From assembly GCA_963720805.1 (NCBI GenBank), contig CAVRGT010000013.1, positions 68,521 to 132,520 on the forward strand: a stretch of DNA of 64,000 bases. Direction: 5' to 3'. Shown here piece by piece: positions 16,268 to 34,933 of this stretch (its first letter is position 1; each line of letters starts with the position of its first letter). The position numbers and the translations under genes were made by a program. This DNA is from VRUE01 sp963720805 (lineage in GTDB: Bacteria; Actinomycetota; Thermoleophilia; Solirubrobacterales; 70-9). The notes beneath the pieces were generated by a model. That model saw only the letters and a program-made list of their open reading frames with translations, searched no databases and was not told where the DNA came from.

Positions 16268-16906
16268 ATGAATAGAGACGAAAAGGCAACAGCAATTGAG
16301 GAGATCGCCGCCGATATCGCGGCGGCCGAGGCGATCTTCGCGGTTGACTACCGGGGCATCAGCGTCCCCCAGGCGGCCGAACTGCGCGCGAAACTGCGCG
16401 AGTCCGATGCCAGCTTCCGCATCGTCAAGAACCGTCTGACCAAAATCGCCGCTGACAAAGCCGGCGAGGGCGAGCGGCTCAACTCGCTGCTGCAGGGCCC
16501 GACCGCGCTCACCTTCGTGCGCGGCGACACCGCCCAAGCAGCGAAGACGATCTCAACCTTCACCAAAGAGCACAAAGTGCTGACCTTCAAGGGCGGCTTC
16601 ATGGACGGCGTCGATGTCGACGCGGGTGGCTTCGAAGCAATCGCCAAGCTGCCCCCGCGCGACGTCCTCAACGGCCAGCTCGCCGGCGTCGTAGCCAGCC
16701 CCCTGACCGGCCTGGTCCGCGGCCTCGGATCCATGATCCAAGGCTTGGCCCTCCAACTCGGCCAGATCGTCGAGAAGGGCCTCGTCACCGGCGAGGCACC
16801 CAAGGCTGAGGAGAAGCCAGCTGAAGACGCCCTGGCCGAGGAGCCCTCGGCAGCCGCGCCGGAGGAGTCGGGTGACGGTGACGCTCTTCCGCGGGTGGCG
16901 CTGTAG
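16268..16906 (+). CDS. rplJ: 50S ribosomal protein L10 (C-terminal tail frame-broken in a repeat)
   Basis: Residues 1-175 are a normal L10: VDYRGISVPQAAELR, FRIVKNRLTKIA, and the L7/L12-binding helix LVRGLGSMIQGLALQLG. It anchors the L7/L12 stalk. As read the frame ends at a TAG at 16904-16906 inside an 85-nt palindromic repeat. If one base is restored near 16885 and one near 16950, the protein continues through the repeat and an acidic tail (DPSPEENETSN and following) to a TAG at 17055-17057, directly abutting the rplL ATG. That exact fit suggests the true gene ends at 17057 with an ~88-residue disordered tail. Confidence 0.93.
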   Translation: MNRDEKATAIEEIAADIAAAEAIFAVDYRGISVPQAAELRAKLRESDASFRIVKNRLTKIAADKAGEGERLNSLLQGPTALTFVRGDTAQAAKTISTFTKEHKVLTFKGGFMDGVDVDAGGFEAIAKLPPRDVLNGQLAGVVASPLTGLVRGLGSMIQGLALQLGQIVEKGLVTGEAPKAEEKPAEDALAEEPSAAAPEESGDGDALPRVAL

Positions 16907-16975
16907 GGGGTACCGCCCCCGAGGACGCTTCAGCGACCGCAGGGGGTGGTGGTCCCCTGCAGCGACAGGACCCGC
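16891..16975 (+). repeat. 85-nt palindromic repeat, copy 1 (in rplJ tail)
   Basis: Starts GCGGGTGGCG and ends GACAGGACCCGC. The arms carry GTAGGGGGTACCGCCCCC and, on the other side, a G-rich run ending TCCCCTGC that can pair with it, around a central GAGGACGCTTCAGCGACC. It is closely related to copies at 40862-40946 (same orientation) and 43099-43184 (opposite orientation). Confidence 0.85.
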
Positions 16976-17057
16976 GGATGATGCGGCTGATCCCTCACCC
17001 GAGGAAAACGAGACTTCTAACACTGACGATGACGACGCGAGCAAGGAAGAGGAGTAG

Positions 17058-17450
17058 ATGGCAACCAAGGTTTCAACAGATGACTGGATCGAGGAGCTGA
17101 AGGGCATTTCGGTGCTCGAGCTCTCCGAGCGGATCAAAGCCCTCGAGGAGGAGTTCGGCGTCTCGGCCACGGCCGTCGCCGCTGCCGCTCCGGCTGCTGC
17201 CGGCGCTCCCGCCGGCGACGGTGGCGGCGAGGAAGAGGCCTCCACGGTCGATGTCGTCCTGACCGAGGTCGGCGGCCAGAAGGTCCCCGTGATCAAGGTC
17301 GTCCGCGCCGCCACCGGGCTTGGCCTGAAAGAGGCCAAGGCGATGGTCGACGAGGCCCCGAAGGCGATCAAGGAGGGCGTCGAGCGCGAGGAGGCCGACA
17401 AGCTGAAGGCCGAACTCGAGGAGGCCGGCGCCACCGTCGAGCTCAAATAA
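17058..17450 (+). CDS. rplL: 50S ribosomal protein L7/L12
   Basis: 130 residues. N-terminal dimerisation helix (ELKGISVLELSERIKALEE), Ala/Gly-rich hinge (AAAAPAAAGAPAGDGGGE) and C-terminal factor-binding domain (KVPVIKVVRAATGLGLKEAKAMV, EGVEREEADKLKAELEEAGATVEL). It recruits elongation factors to the ribosome. The ATG touches the probable true end of rplJ, implying translational coupling. Confidence 0.97.
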   Translation: MATKVSTDDWIEELKGISVLELSERIKALEEEFGVSATAVAAAAPAAAGAPAGDGGGEEEASTVDVVLTEVGGQKVPVIKVVRAATGLGLKEAKAMVDEAPKAIKEGVEREEADKLKAELEEAGATVELK

Positions 17451-17606
17451 ACTCCGCATCATCCGCGCTTGGATCCTAGGCAGGGAGCCAAATTCGCGGC
17501 AGAGCGCGGCCGTGTGTTATTTTTCGCGGTCGCGCCCAGTTTTGTCCCCTGCCCGATATCTGCGCTGTACCTAACGTCCCTCTGACCCTCTGAGGAGTCG
17601 CCCGTC
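17451..17606 (+). promoter_or_regulatory. rplL-rpoB intergenic leader
   Basis: 156 nt, the longest gap inside the cluster and the usual place of an RNA-processing site, attenuator or secondary rpoBC promoter. It has the most A/T-rich patch nearby (TGTGTTATTTTTCG, about 17513) and a TTTGTCCCCTGC string at 17541-17552, also found before rpmJ. GAGGAG at about 17591-17596 precedes the TTG start of rpoB. No clear intrinsic terminator. Functional assignment is tentative. Confidence 0.35.
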
Positions 17607-25234
<7,628 letters not shown>

Positions 25235-25241
25235 TTGCGGG

Positions 25242-25365
25242 GGGAGGGGCCGGGGTGCCCCTCCCGCTTGCTGGGTTGTTCGCCGGGCGCGCAGCGTTGC
25301 TCGCCGAGTGGGCTGTGCGAACAACATGACGCCGCTGCGCGGGAGGGGCACCCCGGCCCCTCCCT
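25242..25365. terminator. Large palindromic element after rpoC (family 1, copy a)
   Basis: Arms of 26 nt (25242-25267 and 25340-25365) are exactly complementary, and a second internal arm pair (GTTGTTCGC / GCGAACAAC) nests inside. It begins 8 nt after the rpoC stop and could act as a hairpin transcription stop, though without a T tract. The inner ~90 nt is shared with 27661-27767. Both copies encode on the minus strand a frame such as MLFAQPTRRATLRARR, but no gene context supports a protein here. Confidence 0.7.
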
Positions 25366-25411
25366 GCAGCTCGGACTGCCATGGGGCGGCGTCTAGCTTC
25401 GGATAACGCGA

Positions 25412-25500
25412 AGCGGCCCGAGCTTTCGCCCGGGCCGCTGAGGTGCTTCGTGCTTCCGGTGCGCCTTATGCACCGGTGGGGTGCATAAGGCGCACCGGAA
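25412..25500. terminator. Two successive hairpins between rpoC and the secreted repeat gene
   Basis: First hairpin: AGCGGCCCG (25412-25420) with CGGGCCGCT (25431-25439). Second: perfect 21-nt arms at 25454-25474 and 25480-25500 around GGTGG, containing TCCGGTGCGCCTTATG. The second ends 8 nt before the stop codon of the minus-strand gene, where a 3' hairpin is expected for it. The 16-mer of its left arm recurs at 26265-26280 on the gene's other side. Confidence 0.6.
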
Positions 25501-25508
25501 CGGGGTTG

Positions 25509-26156
25509 CTAGTTGCTGCTGCCGCCTGAGAGGCAGTAGGCGTAGGCGGTGATCGTGGTGTCTCCCACGGCGCCGCTGCGGGCGTCGATGTGCCAGCCGT
25601 TGCCGGAGCGGTAGGTCGAGGCGAGGTGGACTTGGTAGAAGCCCGACTGGCCGCCGCCGCTGATCACTGTGGTGCCTGCTGGGCAGGTCGCCGTGGTGCT
25701 GGCGTTTTCGCCGCCTTTGATCGTCGTGCTGCTGGATGCCTGGATGATTCCGCCGAGCTCCGAGGCGCGGACCGAGCCGGCCTGCAGCTCACTCGAGCCG
25801 ACCGAGTCGGGGCCGAGATCATCGGCGGTTAGCGACTGGTCGGCTACCTCTGAGGAGCCGACCGAGGCCGGGGCCAGGTCCTGACCCGTGAGGCTGTCCG
25901 GGGCGACGTCGGAGGATTCGACGCCGTTTTCGGCGATCTCCGTGGTGTCGACCGCGTCGGGGGCGATCTTGCCGGCGGCGACCGCGTTGTCGCGGAGGTC
26001 GACGGTGCGGATCGTGCCGTTGACGATCTGCGGCGAGCGCACCGTGTTCTTGCCGATGCCGGCGGCAAAGGCGCTGCCGGTGAGGGCGGCGAACAGGGCC
26101 AGGCAGGCGATCACGAGGGCGGGGCTGGGACGGAATGAGCGGGTCTTGCTGGTCAT
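25509..26156 (-). CDS. Secreted repeat protein, unknown function
   Basis: 215 residues. Signal peptide at residues 1-32 (ALVIACLALFAALTGSAFA). Residues about 35-135 are irregular short repeats of the type S-LTG-x-DL-x-P-x-SVGSSEL, with hydrophobic residues every five to six positions; these suggest a beta-solenoid or fibre. Residues about 140-215 form a compact domain with two cysteines (TCPAGTTVISGGG and YAYCLSGG) that may be disulfide-linked. Similar stalk-plus-cap proteins are common in Thermoleophilia genomes; this is from memory of the family style. AAGGAAC is the ribosome-binding site. The gene is enclosed by related hairpins. Confidence 0.65.
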   Translation of the reverse strand: MTSKTRSFRPSPALVIACLALFAALTGSAFAAGIGKNTVRSPQIVNGTIRTVDLRDNAVAAGKIAPDAVDTTEIAENGVESSDVAPDSLTGQDLAPASVGSSEVADQSLTADDLGPDSVGSSELQAGSVRASELGGIIQASSSTTIKGGENASTTATCPAGTTVISGGGQSGFYQVHLASTYRSGNGWHIDARSGAVGDTTITAYAYCLSGGSSN

Positions 26157-26264
26157 CGGAGGTTCCTTTCGTTGGGTTGTTGATCCGATGGACCAAGCTT
26201 CGAATCGATTGCCCGTTCTCTCTACGGACCCCAGGGGTGAACCTCCTCACCCCTCCAACCCCGC

Positions 26265-26309
26265 TCCGGTGCGCCTTATGTGGGATATGACCAGCAAAGG
26301 CGCACCGGA
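26265..26309. repeat. Hairpin sharing its arm with the one at 25454
   Basis: Arms TCCGGTGCGCCTT (26265-26277) and the exact complement at 26297-26309, with a 19-nt loop. The string TCCGGTGCGCCTTATG is identical to 25455-25470. It lies 15 nt before the GTG of the monooxygenase gene and upstream of the secreted repeat gene. It could be a regulatory hairpin in the divergent promoter region or the other end of a small cassette. Confidence 0.55.
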
Positions 26310-26324
26310 AGGTAGATTTGGCCT

Positions 26325-27647
26325 GTGCCCGCCGCCCAAAAGGTCTGCGTGATCGGTGCCGGTTCCTCCGGCATCACCTCCTGCCAGGTGCTGGGTGCGC
26401 GTGGGATCGCCTTCGATTGCTTCGAGAAGGGCTCCGAGGTCGGCGGCAACTGGCGCTACGAAAACGACAACCAGCTCTCCTCGGCCTACCGCTCGCTGCA
26501 CATCAATACCTCGCGCGGGCTGATGGCCTACCGGACCTACCCGATGCCGGATGACTATCCGGACTACCCCAACCACTTCCAGATCGCCCGTTACTTCGAC
26601 GACTACGTCGATCACTTCGCCCTGCGCGAGAAGATCCGCTTTCGGACCGAGGTGCTCAGCGTCGTCCCCGTCGACGGCGAGTGGGAGGTTACGGTCCAAG
26701 CCCGCGACGGCGAGCGCGAGAGCCGGCGCTACCGCGCCGTGCTGGTCGCCAACGGACATCACTGGGACCCGCGCAGGCCCGAACCGGAGTTCCCGGGTTC
26801 GGATGAGTTCGAGGGCGAGCAGATTCACGTCCACCACTACCGCGAGCCCGAGGTCCTGCGCGACAAGCGGGTCCTGGTGCTGGGGATCGGCAACTCGGCG
26901 ACCGACATCGCCGTCGAGGCCTCGCGGATCGCCGCGAAGACCTTCTTGGCGATGCGCCGCGGCGCCTACGTCATGCCCAAGTACCTCAACGGCAAACCGA
27001 CCGACGAAGCGGCCTCGAAGCTGTTGACGCTGATGCCACTCGCCGTACAGCGCTTCGTGCTCGGGCGAATGCTGGGCCTGACCGCCGGAGACATGACCGC
27101 CTACGGCCTGCCCAAACCCGATCACAAGCTGCTCGAGGCCCATCCCACTGTTTCTGCCGAGCTGCTCTCGCGCCTGGGACACGGCGACATCGCGATCAAG
27201 TCCAACCTCAGGCGCTTCAGCGGCGGGCGCACGGTCGAGTTCGTCGACGGCAGTGAGGAGGAGGTCGACCTCGTCGTCTACTGCACCGGCTACAAGATCA
27301 GCTTCCCCTTCTTCGACGAGGACTTGATCTCAGCCGGCGAAAACCGGCTGCCGCTCTACCGCCGGGTCGTTTCCGTGGATCACCCGGGGCTCTACTTCAT
27401 CGGCCTGATCCAGCCGCTCGGCGCGATCATGCCGTTGGCCGAGGCGCAGGCGGAGTGGGTCGCCGATCTGCTCGGCGGCCGCGGGACCTTGCCGGCCCCG
27501 AGCGAGATGCGCGATGAGATCTCAGCGGCCGAGACGAAGATGAAGAAACGCTACGTCGCCTCCAAGAGGCACACGATTCAGGTGGATTTCCAGCCTTATC
27601 TGCGGGAGCTTCGGCGCGAGCGGAAGCGGGCTGCTCAGCGGGTGTGA
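26325..27647 (+). CDS. Flavin-containing monooxygenase (FMO family)
   Basis: 440 residues, GTG start. FAD-binding GAGSSG near residue 11, the FMO fingerprint FxGxxxHxxxY as FEGEQIHVHHY, the NADPH site GIGNSATDIA, and the late DLVVYCTGYKISFPFF motif are all present. FMOs use NADPH and O2 to oxygenate soft nucleophiles or ketones; the substrate cannot be read from sequence. It is a stand-alone gene inside the disturbed region between rpoC and fusA. Its stop overlaps the 3' end of a convergent small membrane-protein gene by 13 nt. Confidence 0.9.
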   Translation: MPAAQKVCVIGAGSSGITSCQVLGARGIAFDCFEKGSEVGGNWRYENDNQLSSAYRSLHINTSRGLMAYRTYPMPDDYPDYPNHFQIARYFDDYVDHFALREKIRFRTEVLSVVPVDGEWEVTVQARDGERESRRYRAVLVANGHHWDPRRPEPEFPGSDEFEGEQIHVHHYREPEVLRDKRVLVLGIGNSATDIAVEASRIAAKTFLAMRRGAYVMPKYLNGKPTDEAASKLLTLMPLAVQRFVLGRMLGLTAGDMTAYGLPKPDHKLLEAHPTVSAELLSRLGHGDIAIKSNLRRFSGGRTVEFVDGSEEEVDLVVYCTGYKISFPFFDEDLISAGENRLPLYRRVVSVDHPGLYFIGLIQPLGAIMPLAEAQAEWVADLLGGRGTLPAPSEMRDEISAAETKMKKRYVASKRHTIQVDFQPYLRELRRERKRAAQRV

Positions 27648-27994
27648 GCGGGGGGAGGAGGCACGGTGCCCCTCCCGCTTGCTGGGTTTTTCGCCGGGCG
27701 CGCAGCGTCGCTCGCTGAGTGGGCAGTGCGAAAAACATGACGCCGCTGCGCGGGAGGGGCACCGTGCCTTTTCCTCGCGACGACAACTGCTGCGCCACCG
27801 CCATGGGGTCCACGGCGCGGGCCCCGGGGGAGCTTCGGCTCCGGGTTGCGGCGCTTGAAGCCGCCGTCGCCATCGTCTGCTGCCGCGCCCTCCGGCTCAG
27901 GTTCCTTGCTCGCCCACCAGACGAGCCAGAGCGCCCCAAAGACCGGGATCTTCAACACGACGAGCAAAAAGAAAATAGGCCAGAACCCCTCCAT
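27635..27994 (-). CDS. Small membrane protein whose C-terminus runs through a palindromic repeat
   Basis: 119 residues from the ATG at 27992-27994. Residues 1-28 form one membrane helix (MEGFWPIFFLLVVLKIPVFG, ALWLVWWA), then an acidic linker and a basic Arg/Pro/Gly segment (NPEPKLPRGPRRGPHGGG). The remaining ~45 residues are encoded by the family-1 palindrome (27661-27767), so the original C-terminus was probably replaced by repeat insertion. It starts 4 nt after the HAD gene stop, so the two form an operon. Function unknown. Confidence 0.6.
   Translation of the reverse strand: MEGFWPIFFLLVVLKIPVFGALWLVWWASKEPEPEGAAADDGDGGFKRRNPEPKLPRGPRRGPHGGGAAVVVARKRHGAPPAQRRHVFRTAHSASDAARPAKNPASGRGTVPPPPAHTR
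27661..27767. repeat. Large palindromic element (family 1, copy b)
   Basis: Outer arms GCACGGTGCCCCTCCCGC (27661-27678) and complement at 27750-27767; inner arms GTTTTTCGC / GCGAAAAAC. Compared with copy a at 25242, the arms differ in several places but the partner arm changes to match (GTTGTTCGC/GCGAACAAC there), so pairing is preserved. It lies between the convergent monooxygenase and small membrane-protein genes and forms part of the latter's frame. Confidence 0.75.
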
Positions 27995-27998
27995 CGCG

Positions 27999-28475
27999 TC
28001 AGTGTAGAGACAAGGCCCACTGCCGCAAGGCCTCGACGTGGGCCTCCTCCAGGCCGAGGTGGGTCTCGGTGAGGACGAGCAGGGTCGGCAGCTCACGCTG
28101 CTCCGCCCACTCGTAACAGCTCTGGTCGAAGTTGTCGTCGATCCACGCCATCGGTCGACCAGCCGCGTACTCCTCCAGCGGTCCCAGCTTCCAGTGCGCG
28201 GCGCCCTCTCGCACCGCCCCGTCGAAGGTGACGTGCGGCAGCTCGGGCACGCCCAGCAGGGAGGGAAGGTAGAAATTCGCCTTGTCCTCCCAACCACTGG
28301 CCCAGACCAGCTCGAAATGCTCCTCCAGCCGCCGCAACCTGTCTCCGGTGGGCAACGAGATCAAATGCGGCACCCCATCAACCAACTCAAGCTTCGTAAA
28401 CGCCCGATCCGGAGGCGTCTCAGCTCCAAACAGAGAGATGACGCCATCGACGTCCACAGCGAGCATCGGCTTCAT
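27999..28475 (-). CDS. HAD-like hydrolase
   Basis: 158 residues. HAD motif I is DVDGV (residues 7-11, nucleophile Asp7, second Asp9). Motif II-like WASGWEDKAN and a late WIDDN (motif IV acidic pair) follow. The W-A-x-G-W-E-x-x-A-N pattern matches small HAD domains found in RNA-repair 'Swiss army knife' proteins and in stand-alone actinobacterial phosphatases. Substrate unknown. It precedes the small membrane protein by 4 nt and follows rpsG on the same strand beyond a strong terminator. Confidence 0.75.
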   Translation of the reverse strand: MKPMLAVDVDGVISLFGAETPPDRAFTKLELVDGVPHLISLPTGDRLRRLEEHFELVWASGWEDKANFYLPSLLGVPELPHVTFDGAVREGAAHWKLGPLEEYAAGRPMAWIDDNFDQSCYEWAEQRELPTLLVLTETHLGLEEAHVEALRQWALSLH

Positions 28476-28536
28476 GCTCGAGCTTTCGGCTTGCGAATGA
28501 CGCTGTTCAACTCGTCGTGCTTCCTTGCGGCTGCTC

Positions 28537-28631
28537 GAGGGGGATTGGATGCCCCTCGAACGGGCGGATACTCAAAAAGCCGGCCTAGTTAGGCCGGCTT
28601 TTGTCCGGTCGAGGGGCATCCAATCCCCCTC
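28537..28631. terminator. Nested palindrome with bidirectional terminator after rpsG (family 2, copy a)
   Basis: Outer 23-nt arms at 28537-28559 and 28609-28631 are perfectly complementary. Inside lies a perfect terminator palindrome at 28575-28602 (AAAAGCCGGCCTA, GT, complement ending TTTT) that works in both directions. The box GGCGGATACTCAAAA (28563-28577) in the left inner spacer recurs, reverse-complemented, at 52481-52495. The outer arm ends on the first base of the rpsG stop codon. Confidence 0.85.
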
Positions 28632-29100
28632 TACCAGCGGTAATGAGCGAACGCCTTGTTCGCCTGCGCCATCCGGTAAATATCGTCCTTGCGCTTCCAC
28701 GCCGATCCCTGCTGCTGAGTCGCATCGAGGATCTCGCTCGCCAGCCGCTCGGCCATCGAGTACTCGCGGCGGTTGCGGGCGAAGTCGACGAGCCAGCGGA
28801 TCGCCAGGGTGCGGGCGCGCCGGGCGGGTACCTCGACCGGCACCTGGTAGGTGGCGCCGCCGACCCGGCGCGAGCGAACCTCGAGCACCGGGGTAAGTTG
28901 TTTGATCGCGGCCTCGAGCGTCTCGATCGCGTCCTCACCGGAGCGCTCGCCGACCAGGGCGAGAGCGTCGTAGACGATCCGCTCGGCGAGCTGCTTCTTG
29001 CCGTCGCTCATCACCTTGTTGATCAGCTGCTGGACGAGCCGGTTGCGAAAGCGCGCGTCGGGCTCGACCGGTCGGATGGTTGCAGCGGAGCGGCGCGGCA

Positions 29101-29101
<1 letters not shown>
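28631..29101 (-). CDS. rpsG: 30S ribosomal protein S7
   Basis: 156 residues. S7 signature region DARFRNRLVQQLINKVMSDGKKQLAE at residues 15-40, then GGATYQVPVEVPARRARTLAIRW and the C-terminal KDDIYRMAQANKAFAHYRW. It nucleates the 30S head. It overlaps the rpsL stop by one base. Normally followed by fusA on the same strand; here fusA lies behind it in the opposite direction. Confidence 0.97.
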
Positions 29102-29496
<395 letters not shown>

Positions 29497-30274
29497 GGCC
29501 GCGCATAGTAGAGCAGTCCGCCAATAAGCAGCCCCGCCGCTGCCGCGAGCTCCGCGTAGAAGCCACCCTGGAGCACCGCCGTGGCGCCCGAGAAGCGCGA
29601 TGACTCAGCCCCGACATCGGTCCCCGCGGGCAGGTCGATGATCAAGATCAGGGCGATGCAGACCAGTCCGAGGCCGACGACGATGCGAGCCAGGCCACGC
29701 CGATCGGTGCGCAACATCATCGCGGCGAGGAGAGCGGCGATCAGGGCGAGCGGGACCAAGACATAGGAGTGGGCAGCGCCGGCGGTTTCGCCGGCGACGG
29801 TCGGTGGCGTCGCCGAGCTCAGGCCCGCGTAAGCCGATTGCCCGATCTCGACGCTGCTGTAGGTGACGAACTGCGAGACGACGAGGCAAACCGCCGAGGC
29901 GAGGATCAGCAGGGCGATCCCCCGGGCGGGGGTGAGCAGGGCGCTCGCCCGGGTCGCGCCCCGGGACGACAACGCCGAGGCTCGCCGCAGCAAGCGTTCG
30001 CCGTGGCCGAACCCCCGCAGCGCCAGCACGACAAGCGGACGCAGGCGCTTGCCGATTGCCTTCGCGATCCGGATCCCCCGCACGCGCAGACGGCGCAGTC
30101 CCTTCGCCAGTCGGGGCCGGGCTGACTCGATCCGCCGGGCGAGGGCCCGGTCCACCTGCCGGGTGCGCTTTGCGCCCAGCGCGAGCACCGCGCCGATGCG
30201 CCGACGCGCCGCTGCTATCATCGCGCGTCGCTCAGGCAGTCCTTTGGAAGTGCGGTTCGAAGTTCGTTTCGCCG

Positions 30275-30294
30275 GGCCCGCGAGGGCCTTTTTC
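30275..30294 (+). terminator. Possible attenuator hairpin upstream of fusA
   Basis: On the plus strand GGCCC (30276-30280), loop GCGA, GGGCC (30285-30289) is followed directly by TTTTT (30290-30294), a short but textbook intrinsic-terminator shape about 80 nt before the fusA start. It lies inside the N-terminal coding part of the divergent membrane-protein gene, so chance is possible. Confidence 0.35.
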
Positions 30295-30375
30295 ATGCGC
30301 CGATCGCGGCTCTTGCCAGATCGTTTGCTTTTGTCCCGTCCCCGTTTCACGACCAAACCCTTACCTTAGGAACAC

Positions 30376-32487
<2,112 letters not shown>

Positions 32488-32637
32488 CCGGCAGTAGGCC
32501 AGGCAGTTGTTCTAGCTATATTTCCCAGGTTCGCCCGCAGGCAATCGTCGCAAGACTGACTGCCGCCGGATGCGCACCTCAGACTTAATCAGCCAAAGCA
32601 GACAGAACCCGACTTTCGAAAGGTAGAACGGAGAGAG
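32488..32637 (+). promoter_or_regulatory. fusA-tuf intergenic leader
   Basis: 150 nt between fusA and tuf, long enough for a separate tuf promoter. A TAGCTATATTT string near 32513 is the best -10-like sequence. GAAAGGTAGAACGGAGAGAG gives a strong ribosome-binding site before the tuf ATG. No terminator-like hairpin is obvious. Confidence 0.35.
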
Positions 32638-33822
<1,185 letters not shown>

Positions 33823-33833
33823 GCGCCAGCATC

Positions 33834-33932
33834 AAGGGCGGGCCTTCACCCGCCCTCGCCGCTTCGCGGCGAAAACATTTTTAAAAGACATACGACCGGG
33901 GGCGGTGCCCCACCACAAAGGGGCCCCGCCCT
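33834..33932 (+). terminator. Hairpins between tuf and rpsJ
   Basis: Three stems follow tuf: AGGGCGGG...CCCGCCCT (33834-33855), CGCCGC-TTC-GCGGCG followed by AAAACATTTTT (about 33856-33881), and GGGCGGTGCCCC...GGGGCCCCGCCC (about 33900-33932). The second with its T run looks like the tuf terminator. The third lies in the leader of the S10 operon, where L4-mediated control acts in some bacteria; that role here is only a possibility. Confidence 0.5.
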
Positions 33933-33978
33933 TTATGCGCGGTAAGACGCGCGGAAAAGACGAGAGAAAAGCTCGAAA

Positions 33979-34299
33979 GTGGCAGCGATAGCAGCACAAA
34001 AAATTCGAATCCGGCTGAAGGCGTATGACCATGACGCCATAGACCGGGCTGCCCGCGAGATCGTCGAAACCGCGGAGCGAACCGGCGCCAGCGTGTCCGG
34101 CCCCGTGCCGCTGCCGACTGAGAAGAACGTCTACTGCGTGATCCGCTCGCCCTTCAAGGACAAGGACTCACGCGAGCACTTCGAGATGCGCACTCACAAG
34201 CGCCTGATCGACATCCTCCAGCCCTCGCCGAAAACCGTCGACTCGCTGCAGCGCCTCGACTCGCTGCCCGCCGGTGTCGACATCGAGATTCGCCTCTAG
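33979..34299 (+). CDS. rpsJ: 30S ribosomal protein S10 (NusE)
   Basis: 106 residues from GTG 33979. IRIRLKAYDHDAIDRAAREIV, the GPVPLPTEKNVYCVIRSPFKDKDSREHFEMRTHKRLIDI core and DSLPAGVDIEIRL are canonical. First gene of the S10 operon. As NusE it also joins NusG in transcription antitermination. Confidence 0.97.
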   Translation: MAAIAAQKIRIRLKAYDHDAIDRAAREIVETAERTGASVSGPVPLPTEKNVYCVIRSPFKDKDSREHFEMRTHKRLIDILQPSPKTVDSLQRLDSLPAGVDIEIRL

Positions 34300-34303
34300 C
34301 GCG

Positions 34304-34933
34304 ATGGCTGCGATCCTCGGAAAGAAGCTTGGGATGACGCAGGTCTTCGCCGAGGACGGCGAGGTCATTCCGGTGACCGTGATCGAGGCCGGTCCCTGCA
34401 AGGTGACCGCGGTGCGCGCGCAAGAGCGCGACGGTTACGTCGCTGTGCAGCTCGCTTTCGGCGAGACCAAGCAGGGCAAGCTGAGCAAGGCCGAGGAAGG
34501 CCACTTGAAGAAGGCCGGCGCCGCGCCGATGCGCCACCTGGTCGAGTTCCGCGACGAGGATCTCGGTGCCGAGGAAGGCGCCAAGATCGGCGACGACGTC
34601 ACGGTCGAGTCCTTCGAGGCAGGCCAGAAGGTCAAGGTCGCCGGGATCTCGATCGGCAAGGGCTTCCAGGGCGGGATCAAGCGCCACAACTTCAGCCGCG
34701 GCCCGGTCAGCCACGGTTCGCACAACGTGCGCGCGCCGGGATCGATCGGCGCCAGCACCTTCCCCGCTCGCGTCTTCAAGGGCATGCGGATGCCGGGGCA
34801 GATGGGCAACAAGCGGATCACCCAGAAGGGCCTTGAAGTCGCCCAGGTGGATGCCGAGAAGAACCTGCTGCTGATCAAAGGCTCGGTACCGGGCTCGCGC
34901 AACGCGATGGTCGAGGTGAGGACCGATGGCTAA
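34304..34933 (+). CDS. rplC: 50S ribosomal protein L3
   Basis: 209 residues. ATG at 34304 is chosen because the family start MAAILGKKLGMTQVF begins there, although the frame is open ten codons upstream inside rpsJ. Core GFQGGIKRHNFSRGPVSHGSHN is the conserved loop near the peptidyl-transferase centre. It overlaps rplD by 8 nt. Confidence 0.97.
   Translation: MAAILGKKLGMTQVFAEDGEVIPVTVIEAGPCKVTAVRAQERDGYVAVQLAFGETKQGKLSKAEEGHLKKAGAAPMRHLVEFRDEDLGAEEGAKIGDDVTVESFEAGQKVKVAGISIGKGFQGGIKRHNFSRGPVSHGSHNVRAPGSIGASTFPARVFKGMRMPGQMGNKRITQKGLEVAQVDAEKNLLLIKGSVPGSRNAMVEVRTDG

Noticed and set aside
16872..17057. Separate small acidic protein between rplJ and rplL
   Set aside because: It is best explained as the true C-terminal tail of L10 displaced by two single-base errors.
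25235..25509. CRISPR array
   Set aside because: The repeats here are single large palindromes, not regularly spaced direct repeats; no cas genes in the window.
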